Part shown: piece by piece, positions 1 to 11,821 of the stretch | Layout of the letters: every line of letters begins with the position of its first letter | Numbering within the stretch: the stretch's first letter is position 1 | Source: Cytospora piceicola | Lineage: Eukaryota; Ascomycota; Sordariomycetes; Diaporthales; Cytosporaceae | DNA length: 64,000 nucleotides | Assembly (NCBI GenBank): GCA_023375675.1 | Contig: JALQBC010000013.1 | Span: forward strand, 186,001 to 250,000 | Reading direction: 5' to 3' | Translations under genes and position numbers: made by a program | Notes under the pieces: model-generated | Seen by the model: only the letters and a program-made list of their open reading frames with translations | Databases searched by the model: none | What the model was told of the DNA's origin: nothing

Positions 1-600
1 TATATCAGCATAAAACCTGCAATCTTTCGATCCAGTTCGCCCAAGGCATCAGCAAGACCAACCACTTGTTTTATGTCCCTGACATCTCGAACAATCAACC
101 TGATCGCGGCAGATCCGTTCTCGAAAGATACTAAAACCCACTGTTCTTTGATGGCACCTCCTTTGATCCATCTTGCCTGGTCTTGGTGTGCATTCTCTGG
201 GTGAACCATGTCCTTTGTTGTCGCCTATGCCGCGGACTGCTCGGTCTCTAGACAACTGCATTGTCTTAACCTTCAGGGCTGCTATTAGTATAATTCCTTT
301 CTGTGCTTTTCCGCCTCGAGCATCCACTCCCACAAAGCCTCCTGCTATCAATGGGTGATTCTCGGCTGCTATCGACAGGTCAAGGGGATTTCAGTTTGAT
401 GTGGTGTCTGTTACCTGCTGTGCAAGTCATCGTTATCGAGTTGTCGCGCGCGTATTCGAGGAAGATAGCGGTCGTTCTGAGGCGGTCCCTGAAATCGATC
501 GTGCCACGGGGACAGTAGACGAGGTACCAAGTATGTTATCAAGGCATCGCTCAATCCATTGCAAGCATAGCCGTTCCGCCAATTTGAGGATGAGTCGAGG
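1..600 (-). CDS. Unidentified partial gene (C-terminal part off the left edge)
   Basis: Coding-like exons can be chained on the minus strand, but I do not recognise the family. A segment from about 600 to 528 reads RLILKLAERLCLQWIERC; it ends at a GTACCT donor. A second exon from about 368 to 271 contains HPLIAGGFVGVDARGGKAQ and ends at a GTTAAG donor. After a 46-bp intron (270-225, ending TAG) a third exon runs 224 to the window edge, with GGAIKEQWVLVSFENG and VVGLADALGELDRKIAG. All junctions keep frame, and the third exon has no stop. The 5' exon and start codon are not resolved; an ATG at 734 is a candidate. The 600-433 frame reaches a stop if the donor at 527 is not used. The gene lies downstream of the kinase on the same strand. 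Real coding sequence is likely; exact boundaries and function are not known. Confidence 0.4.
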
Positions 601-853
601 CTATATAGAGGGCGATGAGCCATCTTCCAAAAATATCGGTGTTCCTGACATTTACGCTCCCGCAGTTCGTCATTTCCGTTCCCTTCCCTTTCCTCCAAAT
701 AAGAGACCAGACCTATGGTGTCCAAGATGGACAAAAGACGAACTCCTCAACGCGCTCATGCCGACCGCCCCGTACCCCTAACCGTCCCTATCATACCAAG
801 GGACACCCGAAAATAATTATGCCTAATCGAACAATAAGTGGTATATCCTTCCC

Positions 854-3316
854 TCAGCCATGGACACTACGAGCTGGTGGCAAGCCTTGGCTAACCCGTA
901 GTCGCTCCATTTTGATCTTGGCGGCCTCAGTGCCGTCGTCTGGATGGGCCGTCTCGTTGAACCATGGATGTTGCAAGGCCTGCTTGGCCGTAATACGGTT
1001 AACGGGATCGTATACAAAGATTTTCTTCAGAAGATCCCTGAAGTTCTTCAAGAAAGGTGTGTTGTTGGGGATAATTTCCTAAGATGATGTTAGCCGTGCG
1101 CACAAGAACAGAGCAGTTGGTTTCGTGCTCGGGACTCACATCCAGCTTTTTCATGGCCTTCACGAAACGTTTCGAAGCTCTCGTCGTTTCGGTTTGTGGA
1201 TAATCCAGCTTGCCCCTTTTGAAGTACCTAGATATGACGTTAGACTTGTTCACAACTACCATCGGGTACTGACATACTTGGAAGCCGGGTTGCCACCATT
1301 CCTTGTCATTTTGTTGACTTGGGTGACAAGGTGACTGTCGATGCGGGACCCCACGACGCTCTCCATCATGGCTAGGTGTTCCAGATTTTCATGAGTCTGG
1401 AATAACGCGTCACCAGTGAAGAACTCGACGAGGATACATCCTATACTCCAAATGTCGCAAGGGAAAGACCATCCCAGGCCGAGGATGATCTCAGGTGCTC
1501 GATAATGTCGGGTAGATACCACGGAGGAGTGGTATTCGTCTTGGAACGTTGCAGATCCAAAATCGATCAGACGAATCTCTGTATCCAGAAGGACCCGTCG
1601 TTGCGTCGCATTGCGGTTGACTTGTAGCGACGAAGAGGGAATCTTCCGGTTGTACGTGAAAGTCTGGTAAGCACTGTCGTAAAGCAAGATGTTCTCCGGC
1701 TTCAGATCAGTGTGTATCAAGTTGAGATCGTGAAGGACTGTCAACACCTGTCAGCAAATCTTTTCCCCTGCGATTAGAAACCTGAAAACTTACAAGCAAC
1801 GCTCGTGAAAAGCTGTCTCGCAAAGTTCTGGATCTGGCTGTTCGGGAAAGGAACAAACGAGTTGCCCTTCAAGAAATCGAACACACTTTGGCCCAGTAAA
1901 TCCATAACGATGCAGATGTGACCCCTGTAGTCAAAGCAATCGCGGAGATGAATACATCGATTCCGGTTCTCGGCGTCATTGGCTTTCAGCGTGGCAAGTA
2001 CTCTGAGCTCGATCCTCGAAGCGTCCCTGTACTTTTGCACCGAACGAATAATTTTGATGGCAACAAGTTCGTTTCTCCTTCGATCACGAGCCTGGACGAC
2101 TTTGCCGAAAGTTCCTTGACCCAGCATCTTGATCATTTTGTCTAGAAGAATCAGCCACTGATAGTTTTGGGCCAAATGGCAAAAGGTAACTCACAGTTCT
2201 CGGTAAGTTCTGCATCCGGCACCACAATGTAGTGACCATCACTATCATCGACTTGGCCACTTTTGTACGTCTAGAATAGCATGGGTAAGTAAGGCCTCTC
2301 TGTACATGGATAGGTGGACATGAACTTACGTCTGGAATCAGACGAACGTGAACGTCTCCGGCCTTCTTTGGAGGTTGAGGGGGCGGGTGGTAGCTTGGGA
2401 AGGCATGGCCGATGATTTCAGTTTCTCTCCGCTTGATTTCGTTGGCCACTTGTTGCCGGGTCCGTTTCCTCTTCTGACCGGGCTGAGCGTCGTAGTCGTG
2501 TTGACCGTTAGAAGACAATGAGCCGAGTGACGTAGCGGCCGTGGTGTGTATGGCAGAATTGGTTCTGTCACTGGAAGAGATTGTCGAGCCAGCAGGCGTT
2601 CCATTTTGACGAGGAGTAGTGGTAGCCAGGGGTGGGCCGTTGAGTCTGCTGTGGTGGACAGGGTCGTAGCGGGTGCCCGAGTTCGTGGGGGCGTCATCGT
2701 TTCCTTTCCGCCTCTTGGGAGCATGTCTCGTAGCAGACGTATTGGCAGCGACAGAGACAGCACCACCGCCTCCATTGACACCGTTGAGGCCATTGGTATA
2801 GCTGTACGCTGTACTGCTGTTGACCGAGTGTTGGGAGGCAGAAGGCGCGGCGGCGCCCTCGGGTTCAGGAGTATCATCAATGACGATGATCTCCTTGGGC
2901 GGTTGACCTCCGTAGAACTTGTTCCAGTCGACAGGGCTCTCCCGCCTCCGCTTTCGTTCCGCGGAGGTGCTATGCTGCGCCTTGGAGGAAGCAGCGGGCA
3001 TTGTTGTGTAGTTTTGATCGAGAATTGAGGGCAAGTCTAGATCTGTTCGGTGGGATCGGGCCACAGACGAGTTGTTCGAGTAAGTAGACCCATTAATGTT
3101 CGTTGAAGTTGCCTGAGTAGTCGTCGAGGGCGCGTAGCTTGCGCTGGAAGCAGAATACGGCGGTGGATGAGCGAGTCGGCTCGTCGAGGGTAGGAGTTGG
3201 TGGGCAGCTGAACGGTACGATGCGGCAGAGTTTCCTGGGTAATATGGAAAATGGTGATGGGAATTATGGTAATGTGAATGGGGTATAGTTGCAGTAGCAG
3301 TTGTCGGGGTCGACAT
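854..3316 (-). CDS. lkh1: LAMMER (CLK) dual-specificity protein kinase
   Basis: This is a CLK/LAMMER kinase, a family that phosphorylates Ser/Thr and Tyr and controls SR-type splicing factors, growth and stress responses in fungi. Six exons: 3316-2330, 2270-2195, 2141-1794, 1737-1278, 1227-1140 and 1078-854, giving 727 residues. Residues 1-330 are low complexity (Ser, Thr, His, Tyr rich) with basic, nuclear-signal-like stretches. The kinase domain starts near 355 with the glycine loop GQGTFGKVV and ATP lysine K384. The catalytic loop is HTDLKPEN (D481), DFG is at 529-531, and the family-defining EHLAMME motif is at 590-596. Domain order and length fit yeast Kns1 and fission yeast Lkh1. Splice sites were chosen by frame and homology; for example the GTATGT donor at 1277 restores [11 protein letters not shown]. 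No neighbour seems functionally linked. Confidence 0.95.
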
Positions 3317-5150
3317 GATTCTGACTGCGGTTGCCGACCTGCGTTGTGCAGTTCAAAGTTGTCGAAATGCTGCTGTGGCTGCGACTTTTGACTTGCAGGT
3401 TACAGTTTGAGGTTGGGAGACGAAGACGGGGGACGGCCCTTTTGGCGTAGGCCCTGTGTTTCTTCTCCTTGCTGGAAAGTGCTGCTAGCGATTTGGGGGG
3501 GAAACGGAGAAATGTAAGGGCTGCTGCAGAAAGAAGCAGGAGCAACAGGGCTCGCCTTGCAGGTTATGTATGCAGATGTGGTGTAAGCAGTGCGAGGAGG
3601 AGACTGTAACAAATGACAATGACTATCAAGGTAGTGATTGATTTGGGTTCCAAACGCACGCCTATTCCAAGGAGCTGAATTGTTTGTTGTGAAGGCGATG
3701 TGAAGGCGAGGAAGTAACGGAATTGGAAGGCCCAAAACCAAGAAACTTATGAAATCAAGTCAAGTCAAGCCAGTCAGTCTGGTGGTTTTGTCGGGCGGGT
3801 GGCCGGCGTGCGAAGTCGCTATGACGGTTTGGCTTTCGCAGTAGTCGGGGGGACGAATCGAATCCAGTGGAGCGAGTCCTCGGCAGAGCCTCAGGTCAGA
3901 GGATGAAGGCGGCTTTTTTCTGACATTGATTTGCGGAAGACCGAAACAAAGGAAGCCCTACAATCACAGGGTGAAGCCTGGTGTCTGAACTTCCTGGAAC
4001 TTGGTCTGGTCAGGTTTGTTTCGTGGGGAGGTTGGTAGTGTTTCTTTTCGAATGAAGGAGAGGCGAAAGATGGAAAGGGCGAAATTGAGTAATGGAATGA
4101 ATGGTGCTGGTGCACACGGGTGGGTGGTGGTGCGCCCAGGTGCAGGTGAGAAGGTGGTAGAGTAGGTTAGAGTAGAGAGTGAGGTCAGGCCCCCTCCAGT
4201 TAGGTTGGCACTGCACTGCTAAGTCGAGCAAGGGCTTCGGCGAAGGGAATAACAAGTTGTGCGGAAGGATGTGTGATGTGAGCGAGCGACAACCGTAAGA
4301 GATTGTGCCCGTCCCCAACCTTGGAACTTTACCGTTAGGTAGATATTATTTTACCACAGCATTCTACCGTCACTACGACTGGGCTGTACCGCAATTCACT
4401 GCAAGTGACTGACTGGTGGGACTGACTGACTGATTGACTGATTTGTGTGCATGCAAAGCAAATAGTGACCCCCCCGACGAACGGTAGCCACTCGTCCCGA
4501 GGTCCCTGAGGCAACAGAACCTTGGAACCTTCGGGGCTGTTGAAACCCAACCCAGCTGGGAGGGGAGGGGGGTACAGTGCTAAGTCAGAAGCGGAAGTCG
4601 CTGCAAATGCCCTGTAGCTTGGGGCGTGCTGTCTAGGTGTTGGAGAACATCATCAACAACGTTCAAATATTCATTCGGCCTTGGAATGACTGGGCAAGTA
4701 ATTGTTCAGGATGCCTTGATGCCTCATTTGCATTGAGGGGTATCCTTAGAATAATTGCATCGATTTGTTTACGGTAGATATTTGGTCACTTGAACGGCGA
4801 CTGAGACACTTCTTTGGGCCAAGGAAACGAGGATCAGACCAAAGACCAGACAACAAGAGGAGTGTGTGGTGAGGACATTGCCACCCTATTGCCGTTGCCA
4901 ACCCTAAAAAGGATGGCTACTACGCTCCTTTGATACTGTGATACTACGCTACGCTTGTGCTGAGGCTTTACTGTGACGGATCTGCATCGTCAACTCAACA
5001 GGCGATACAGTTATACTCAATCGTAATATAACCCAGAATTATGGCACGGCCTGGTTTACTAGGAGGGACCAAGTAGTGCATCAAATCAAGAGGTGGAATC
5101 CCTTGATTGACTTGTCATCTACCTAGGCAGTTAGGCCGTGGTCATCCTGA

Positions 5151-5186
5151 AGTGAGTGAGTGAGTGAGTGAGTGAGTGAGTGAGTG
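5151..5186. repeat. AGTG tetranucleotide microsatellite (9 units)
   Basis: Nine perfect tandem copies of AGTG in intergenic DNA. Seen directly in the sequence; no gene overlaps. Confidence 0.97.
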
Positions 5187-6099
5187 TCTGAAGGGATTCA
5201 CGCCAGCATGGACGTCGGGGCTGTCCACCTGCAGTCTGTCGGTACACAGTAAAGCCTGTATTGGTCTCACACCTTACGATGGCCTCCAAGACATCGACAT
5301 GAGAACACGAGTCGAGCCTCTGTTCACATACCTAGGTACCTCTTGAGAATTCAATCATGCTTCGATTTGCACATAGAAACGCGTCCATGCTAGAGCTTTT
5401 CAAGATCGCGCGGAATCCGCGTCGGAACGGTAAAACTCCTTCCATTCCTTGCGCTCGCTCGACTGACAGGATGACAGGCTGACAGCCGGAGGTCCTATCC
5501 TAGGGCACCTAGGTACTTAGATACCTAACTTGCTTGAACCTTGAACAGCCGTGGATCACAGTGTGCAGGGCATTCTGGGCATCTAAGATAGGCCCCGCCC
5601 ACTGAAGGCTGGTTGAGATTACGGCCCTACAGTAGAGATTACCTACGTCCCCCAGGGTCCCCATCAGTGCCATCACATGGCTTACTGTCTCCATCACGCT
5701 GCACATGAGAGTCTCCTAGTTTCCCTGACATCATTGTCCTTCAATCTTATCGTGACCGAGACCGAGACCGACACCGTGACCGTAACCGTGAATCTTTCAC
5801 TCGGCAGCACCATACCGTGATCAACATTCACTCACTTCCTTTCCGCCCCTCTAGCTGGGACGACTCGGAGCCCAGTGCCCCTCTTCCATGGTAATGGAAT
5901 GCATCGCACAAGACGGCCGAGTGCTGTGAGTGGTGCGGCCATGACCTCAGGGTCCCCCTTCTCGCAGTGCATTGGCGTCACACGCCATCTCGAAGAGGAG
6001 TGGTCGGGCTCTTTAGGAATATCACTACCGGTATCCGTACAGTCTAACAAGGGTGAGCGAGCGTCTAGATCCCTGCCAAAGGTCACTTCTGCACAGACT

Positions 6100-6114
6100 C
6101 ACACACACACACAC
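6100..6114. repeat. CA dinucleotide run
   Basis: A short CA microsatellite followed by a GA-rich stretch (6115-6130), in an intergenic region. Confidence 0.9.
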
Positions 6115-7929
6115 TGAGAGACAGAGAGAGAACCCAGTTTTTTCCTCTCTTCCTTTGCACGCTGACAATGAATTTCCTTCTTTTCTTGTATCGGACGCAA
6201 GGGAGAAAATGATGGATGTGCAGCAGTGGCAGTACACAATACATGGCCAGCGCATTTGCGGCGCAGTATTTCCTTCGCGTTACCTGCCCCTGACATGGAG
6301 GCGTTTCCTCGAAACGCAGGACCGCGCCTGAGGGATTCGAGTTCCCACAACCAGCCTTGCCAGAATTACACACATCTCCATAACGTGTACTTAGATATCG
6401 AAAACTGGAGCGAACCAATATGACGGGCATGACGACTTCCATAAAAGAGGAACCCAAGATTAATGACTGCCTTGACCTTTAATCCTGCACCGGTCTACAT
6501 ATGCGAATCTGTGGGTTTTGTTGGCCACATGGACGATACTTTGATCTTCACGTCAACCTCACCAGGTTCTACATTCCAAGGAGGGGGGGCCCAATGCAAG
6601 GTCAGGTTGGGTTGGCTAGTCGGGTTGGTTACATGCATTATACTTCTTGGCTACACTTATTACGCCTTGCCAAAACCATGTTCAGCAGATACTGATCAAG
6701 GTCTCTTCCGATGTGCCCGGGCAGCGAATGAGCCGGCCAACTAACAAAACTGCCCCGCCGAATCCTACGTACTGCTGCAGCACACCAAATAGAATCGCTC
6801 ACGAAATGCTGACGCGGTTGTGCTTTGTTCCCCGCTCTCTCAAGGGGAGGCGGCAATGAGCCGCTATTTGGCTATGATTTCGGGTTCTACTTGGGTAAAG
6901 TCCATTCAAGAGATCACTTCCGGATTGAACCCCTGAATTTCCACCCACACTACGTACAATATCTGCCAACTCACCTATCCATTACAACACACCAGCCAAC
7001 AGTGCTTGCACTTTAAAACCCCGGCTGCCCACGTACATCCTAAGTAGGTAGTACGCCTCAGCCAAAGCTGTTTAAGGGGGCTTCACGTAGGCACAGACAG
7101 GCCTCTTCAGTGGCTATAAATATTTACTGTGGCAGTCAAGCCAACGGCTGCGTGTCTCCATCCGTCCCAGGATTTCGGGTTACGGCCCACAGACTAGACG
7201 AGTCTGCGCCGCGGGTTCGACTGCACTTGCTCCAACGTTTGCCACGACTCAGCTCAGCCTCGCATATTGGCTTGGGTTTTCGACACGGCCGATGGTAGTG
7301 CCTCGTTATGGCTGTTTACCATGCGTCCGAACCAGCTGGTCAGGTTAGAGCGTTGACGTCTGGAAGATTGGAAGCCCCATCGAACTTGAGACGCTGTAAT
7401 GACTGGAAGATTAGCCGTGAAGGAGAGGCACTAGAATTCTCTCCTTCAGTATTCCTTGCAACACGGTAGGGCTCCGCATGGTACTCCTTCATATGTTCGG
7501 AGACTCCAGGGAGAGCCCGGATATGCAGCAAAAGGCCACGGGAAAGCTACTTGAAATTTTGACGAAATGTGTCGGGCCTGTCGTCTACTTAGACCATGGT
7601 GATAGTTTGAGAGAAAGCCATGATACACACTTTGGCCGAAGCCAGTCTGTCAAGAACAACGAATCTAATATTTCCCAGCAATCCTCAGCATTACTTGAAA
7701 ATCGGGACCCTGGATTTACAGATCGACCAGGCAGAGCCTGGGACCCAATAAAGTTCTGGTGATCTGCAAAGTCTCATGCTTATCATTCCCATCTCAGGCG
7801 TGGGGGCGGGCAAAAGTCGCCCGAGGCCAATTGCCAAATGTTATGACGATGGCACTAGGTATAGCCTCATGTACATAGTACAGAACGCAAGACGTTTCAA
7901 GATAACGAACCCTAGCCCGTGCAACCGCC

Positions 7930-9213
7930 TCAGATGCCCCTATTGAACACAACCAGGCCTGCATCACCTCCCCGTCCGCGGAATTCAGGCTCCAGGCTAT
8001 CAGCCCTCACCTTCTGCCGCTGCGGGAAGGCCGCCAGCGCCAGGGGCAACACTGCGTAACTCGTCACCAGGATCAACCCCAAGTTGATCGGTGTCGTAAA
8101 CCTCGGGTTCTTCTTGAGCCATTCTGTCTTCTGCAGCCTGACCAGGAGCAGTGGCGGGATCACCATGACCGGGCTGCTGTTGAGGACCCTGGACAGAGCC
8201 GTCTCGGCAACGGCCAGCGTCGCGGCCTTCTTGCTCTTGCCCAGACTCGGGACGTCGTTCTCCGCCTTGCCCTCCAGAGCGAGCTGCTTCTTGTCCAGCT
8301 CGGAAAGCACAGGGTACACGTCGATACCCGTGCGCATCTCCTCGCCTCTCATCAGGAACACGTTCAGCGCTCCAGCACTCGCGACGGCCGCGAAGGGCAC
8401 GAGCCGGCTGAGGATGACCCGCGTGTTAGGTGGGAGCTGCGTGAGCCGGGGCACGATGGAGTTCAGGCCCACGGCGACACCGCACGAGGCGCCGACGGCC
8501 AGGAAGTAGGACTGCGCGATCTTAGAGTAGGAGAGGGGCGTGGACTTGTTGGCGTTCGCGTTGTTGACGGCTACGTTGAGCGACTGGTTGGCCACTTGCC
8601 ACAAGATGGTTCCTGTAGTCCTGAGGCCCGGCGTGAGCATGCCGGCCGTCACGACCAAGTTCGAGAGGACGTAGCAGGACATGCGGAAAGGGAGGAGGAC
8701 CGGTGTGCCGGTGTCTGCAGATGCGGGTAACGTAAGTTCATGGCTTGTCCGACACTCGAGACAGTGGCTTCCGATATAGACCTACCAGGGTGCAGCGTCG
8801 AGTCGACTATCCTCTTTGCGTTCCATAGCTCTGGTGTCATCTGATTGACCTGGCCCGTCTTGTATGATATGATGGCCTGCTTGGCCTGTTCGAGGCCGGT
8901 CTTGCCTACAAGCAACGTCCTATTGCCAACAACCAGAGCCAATTAGCCGCGATCCTTCATATTTGACCTCCAGATTCCCCGAGCAGACAAAGCAAACCCG
9001 TGAAGAACAATCAATGCTTACTGCTCTTGCAGAGACCATCCTCCCCATCGTTGAACAATCTCGGGTCCGGTTCCTGACACGGAAACAGCAATCCCTGGTT
9101 GCTTCTCACCTCGGATCCGTTATGCCGGCGGTTTGCCTGACACGGCCCCAGTACGTGCTGAGGTCATACTGCGACTCGGGCAGCTCGCGGTTGCCTGGGA
9201 GGGAGGCCGACAT
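7930..9213 (-). CDS. FSF1: Sideroflexin, mitochondrial inner-membrane carrier
   Basis: Sideroflexins are mitochondrial inner-membrane proteins; human SFXN1 carries serine into mitochondria for one-carbon metabolism, and yeast Fsf1 is the fungal member. Three exons: 9213-9110, 8919-8786 and 8714-7930, giving 340 residues, the usual length. The N-terminus (ELPESQYDLSTYWGRVR) and the family motif HPDTG, which is rebuilt exactly across the second intron, identify it. Further conserved blocks are NNANANKSTPL, GALNVFLMRGEE and NSSPVMVIPPLLLVRLQKTE, with several hydrophobic helices. I chose the ATG at 9213 because the protein then starts MSASLPG as homologues do; an in-frame ATG-less extension reaches 9300. 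The first intron is 190 bp and the second 71 bp. It is divergent from the MFS gene at 10009. Confidence 0.95.
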
Positions 9214-10008
9214 CTTGGGTGATTTTGGTTCGTGTCGTTCGTTGTTGACCCGACTTGGGTGGGATAAGTGTAGAGAGCGGATGGCCCTTCCACGAAACAC
9301 CCTCTGCTGTAAAGATCACCTGGTTGCCTCTGCGTGCTTGGAGATACAAACACTGTACAGGCAGGCTCTTGGTCTGGCTTGGCCGTAGTGTTGTACGACT
9401 TCTGCTGTGGCAATGATCAAGCTGTCAAGCCGTCGCAACCCGTTGTGCACTTTTCGCAGTCTGACTCTTGCAACTAACCTGCTGGGATTAATCGCCGATT
9501 TCGGCCCCGGCTCAAATTCCCTCGGTGCAAGAGCTACACAGTACCATCGATTGGGGGCGACGAGGCGCGGGGCAGCAAGATACTGCACGTGACAGCAGGG
9601 ATGCGGCCAGTCGGAAGCTGCCAGGTCGCAGAGCAACACAACACCTCCTTATGTAAGCCTCGCCAGCCTGTGCTGTGACTGGAGCCCATCACTTCCTGAA
9701 CTCCCGAAAGACCAGGGAAAGATGAGCAAAGCAGGTTATCAGATGTCCGTTTGGCCAGCCCATTCCGTAGAACCTCGCCAGGCTCTGAATTAGGCCTCGA
9801 CAACAACACAATTTGATCAGACCTTCATTCCATTGCTTCCAATAAGCACTCTTGTTGTGTCTATTCTCTCTCCCCTTCGTCATCGTTGCGCGCATGTGAA
9901 ACTGCTCGGCATACGGTATCAGGAGCTTCCCACGATATTATACCATATCGCAGCAAAGAGCTCTGACCTACTACTTACTGTACCCATCACCTCACCACAG
10001 CTTCCGTC
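9214..10008. other. Divergent intergenic region (sideroflexin / MFS)
   Basis: A promoter region of about 0.8 kb shared by two genes read outward. Short open frames occur on both strands, but none has a recognisable domain or credible splice structure. Confidence 0.6.
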
Positions 10009-11821
10009 ATGGCGCGCAACAATGTGATGCGCCATCTTCCCTTCGCCAAGTCAACGACGACTTTCCAGGCAATCAGCTATCTCCTCGGAGTAGCCCTGTT
10101 CTCCATTTCCTTCCTCGTCTTCCTGAACAGCAGCATTTCTTTTGTCCTCACAGACCTGCTCCACGTCAAAAATGGCATCGGCGATATCGTCGGCACCCTG
10201 GGTTTCGCGGACGAGATCGTGGCCTTGATCGCATGTCCCTTCTGGGGTCTGATATCTGATCGCCTGGGTGTTCGCTTTGTGGCTATGGTAGGATATGCTG
10301 TTATTGGCCTGTCGCTATTCCTGTTTGTCCAGGCTTCCAATGTGTATCCCCAGCTCCTCCTGGCGAGGATCCTCTTTGCCATTGGAGCTACTGCGACGTG
10401 AGTTCTATGGACCTCTTTATATGTATCCTCCGCCGGGCCATACTGACAGTACCAATAGAGCCACGATGGTCACGGCAACTCTGCCGAGTCTGACCGATGA
10501 GTCTGACGCCTTTGGCACCGACACAGAGTCAAGTCAGCTCCGTCTGCCCCCTTCCAATAACAACCGCGACAGTGTTGCCCTCTCTGTTGAGTCCGAGGAC
10601 ACCATCACCCCCGAGCGATTCACGAGGTCCAATTCCAACAGCAACGGCGCGAACGCAGCGCAAAGCACCGCCGACGGGGCGCAGGGCAGGCCATCCGTCC
10701 TCGCCGGCTATGTTGGTTTGTTCACTGGACTCGGCGCACTGGTCTCCCTTGCCGTCTTCTTACCCCTGCCCGGACAGTTCAGCAAGATTGAGGGCGTTGA
10801 GATGAGCGAGGCCGTACAGTATGCATACTACGTCGTCGGCTCAGTCGCCATCTTGGTCGCGTCGTTTGTCTACATCGGACTGCGGAAGCTCAAGGGCGAG
10901 GAGGGCAAGGGCTTCCGGACTCTCTTCGGCATGAAGAAGAGGCAGCTGGCCGACGGCTCTGAGCCCCCGAGGCGTACATTCCTGCCGTACAAACAGCTGC
11001 TCCGGGAAGCTGTTGCGCTGGGCTTCACAGACTCCCAGATTGGTCTTGGCTATCTCGGAGGTTTCGTGGCTCGCGCCTCGACAGTGGCCATCTCGGCTTT
11101 CATCCCTCTGTTCGTCAATAGCTTCTACAAAGATCTTCCTGGTGGGGATACCCCGGAATTCCAGCGGAAAGCTTACATCCTCGCTTCGATCCTCACTGGT
11201 GTTGCACAACTCTTCGCTCTTATCTGTGCCCCCGTTTTTGGCTATGTGTCCAGCCGCAGTGGGCGCGTTGACTACTCCATCGCTATTGCCACAGCCTCTG
11301 GCATTATTGGCTACGCTGTTTTCCCGAGCCTATCGAGCCCCGAGATCAAGAATGTCGATGGCCGAGGCGGATCGGGAGGCATCTTTGTCATCGTCGCCCT
11401 GATGGGCATCAGCCAGATTGGCGCCATTGTCTGCAGCCTGGGCTCCCTGGGCAAGGGCGTGTTAGCCACCGGCTCTGACGAGAACGGGACGCTGCCTTTG
11501 CCCCCAGGAGGAGAAGCTCCGGTCTCTGCTCAGACAGATGGGGTGGTCGAAGCTGGTGAGAGCGCGTCTTTGCTCAACAATGGCAACAAACCGCAAAACC
11601 AGACCGAGAGAGTCCTTCTGAAGGGGACAATCGCTGGTGTCTACTCGTGGTGCGGAGGTGCTGCCATCCTTCTGCTTACCAAACTGGGTGGGTACCTGTT
11701 TGATGTATCGTCCAGAGGGGCGCCGTTCTATATGATGGCCGTGTTTAATGGCATTCTTCTTGTCGCTACGCTTGGGGTTGACGTGGTGCGGTATGCGAAG
11801 GAGCAACGGATCAAGCTCTAG
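10009..11821 (+). CDS. MFS transporter, substrate unknown
   Basis: A major facilitator superfamily membrane protein of 583 residues. Two exons: 10009-10397 and 10459-11821, with a 61-bp intron (donor GTGAGT, acceptor AATAG) inside the N-terminal half. The first exon has hydrophobic helices and the loop motif GLISDRLGVR, matching the MFS signature between helices 2 and 3. A hydrophilic Ser/Asn-rich loop (about residues 140-205) precedes the next helix block. Further helices include GYLGGFVARASTVAISAFI and the C-terminal GGAAILLLTKLGGYLF. A second Gly/Asn-rich cytosolic insert lies before the last two helices. The pattern fits a proton-coupled carrier of plasma or internal membrane, but no motif points to a substrate. 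It is divergent from the sideroflexin gene. Confidence 0.88.

Larger units (their letters stand above)
3317..7929. other. 4.6-kb gap without a supported gene
   Basis: No convincing gene was found here on either strand. Read in the kinase direction, 3317-4320 is pyrimidine rich with many short open frames and may be promoter and a long leader of the LAMMER kinase. The rest holds short repeats: imperfect GACT runs at 4405-4443, AGTG repeats at 5151-5186, a GACCGA-type run near 5753-5791 and a CA run at 6100-6114. ACCTAGG-type palindromes lie near 5121, 5329 and 5507. Open frames of 60-124 codons exist but show no recognisable domain. Confidence 0.6.

Noticed and set aside
6325..6360. GGGATTCGAGTTCCC, resembling a reverse-strand tRNA T arm
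   Set aside because: Spacing to any A-box-like sequence is too short for a tRNA.
7195..7235. GGGTTCGACTGC, resembling a tRNA B box
   Set aside because: No matching A box, anticodon arm or acceptor stem could be folded around it.
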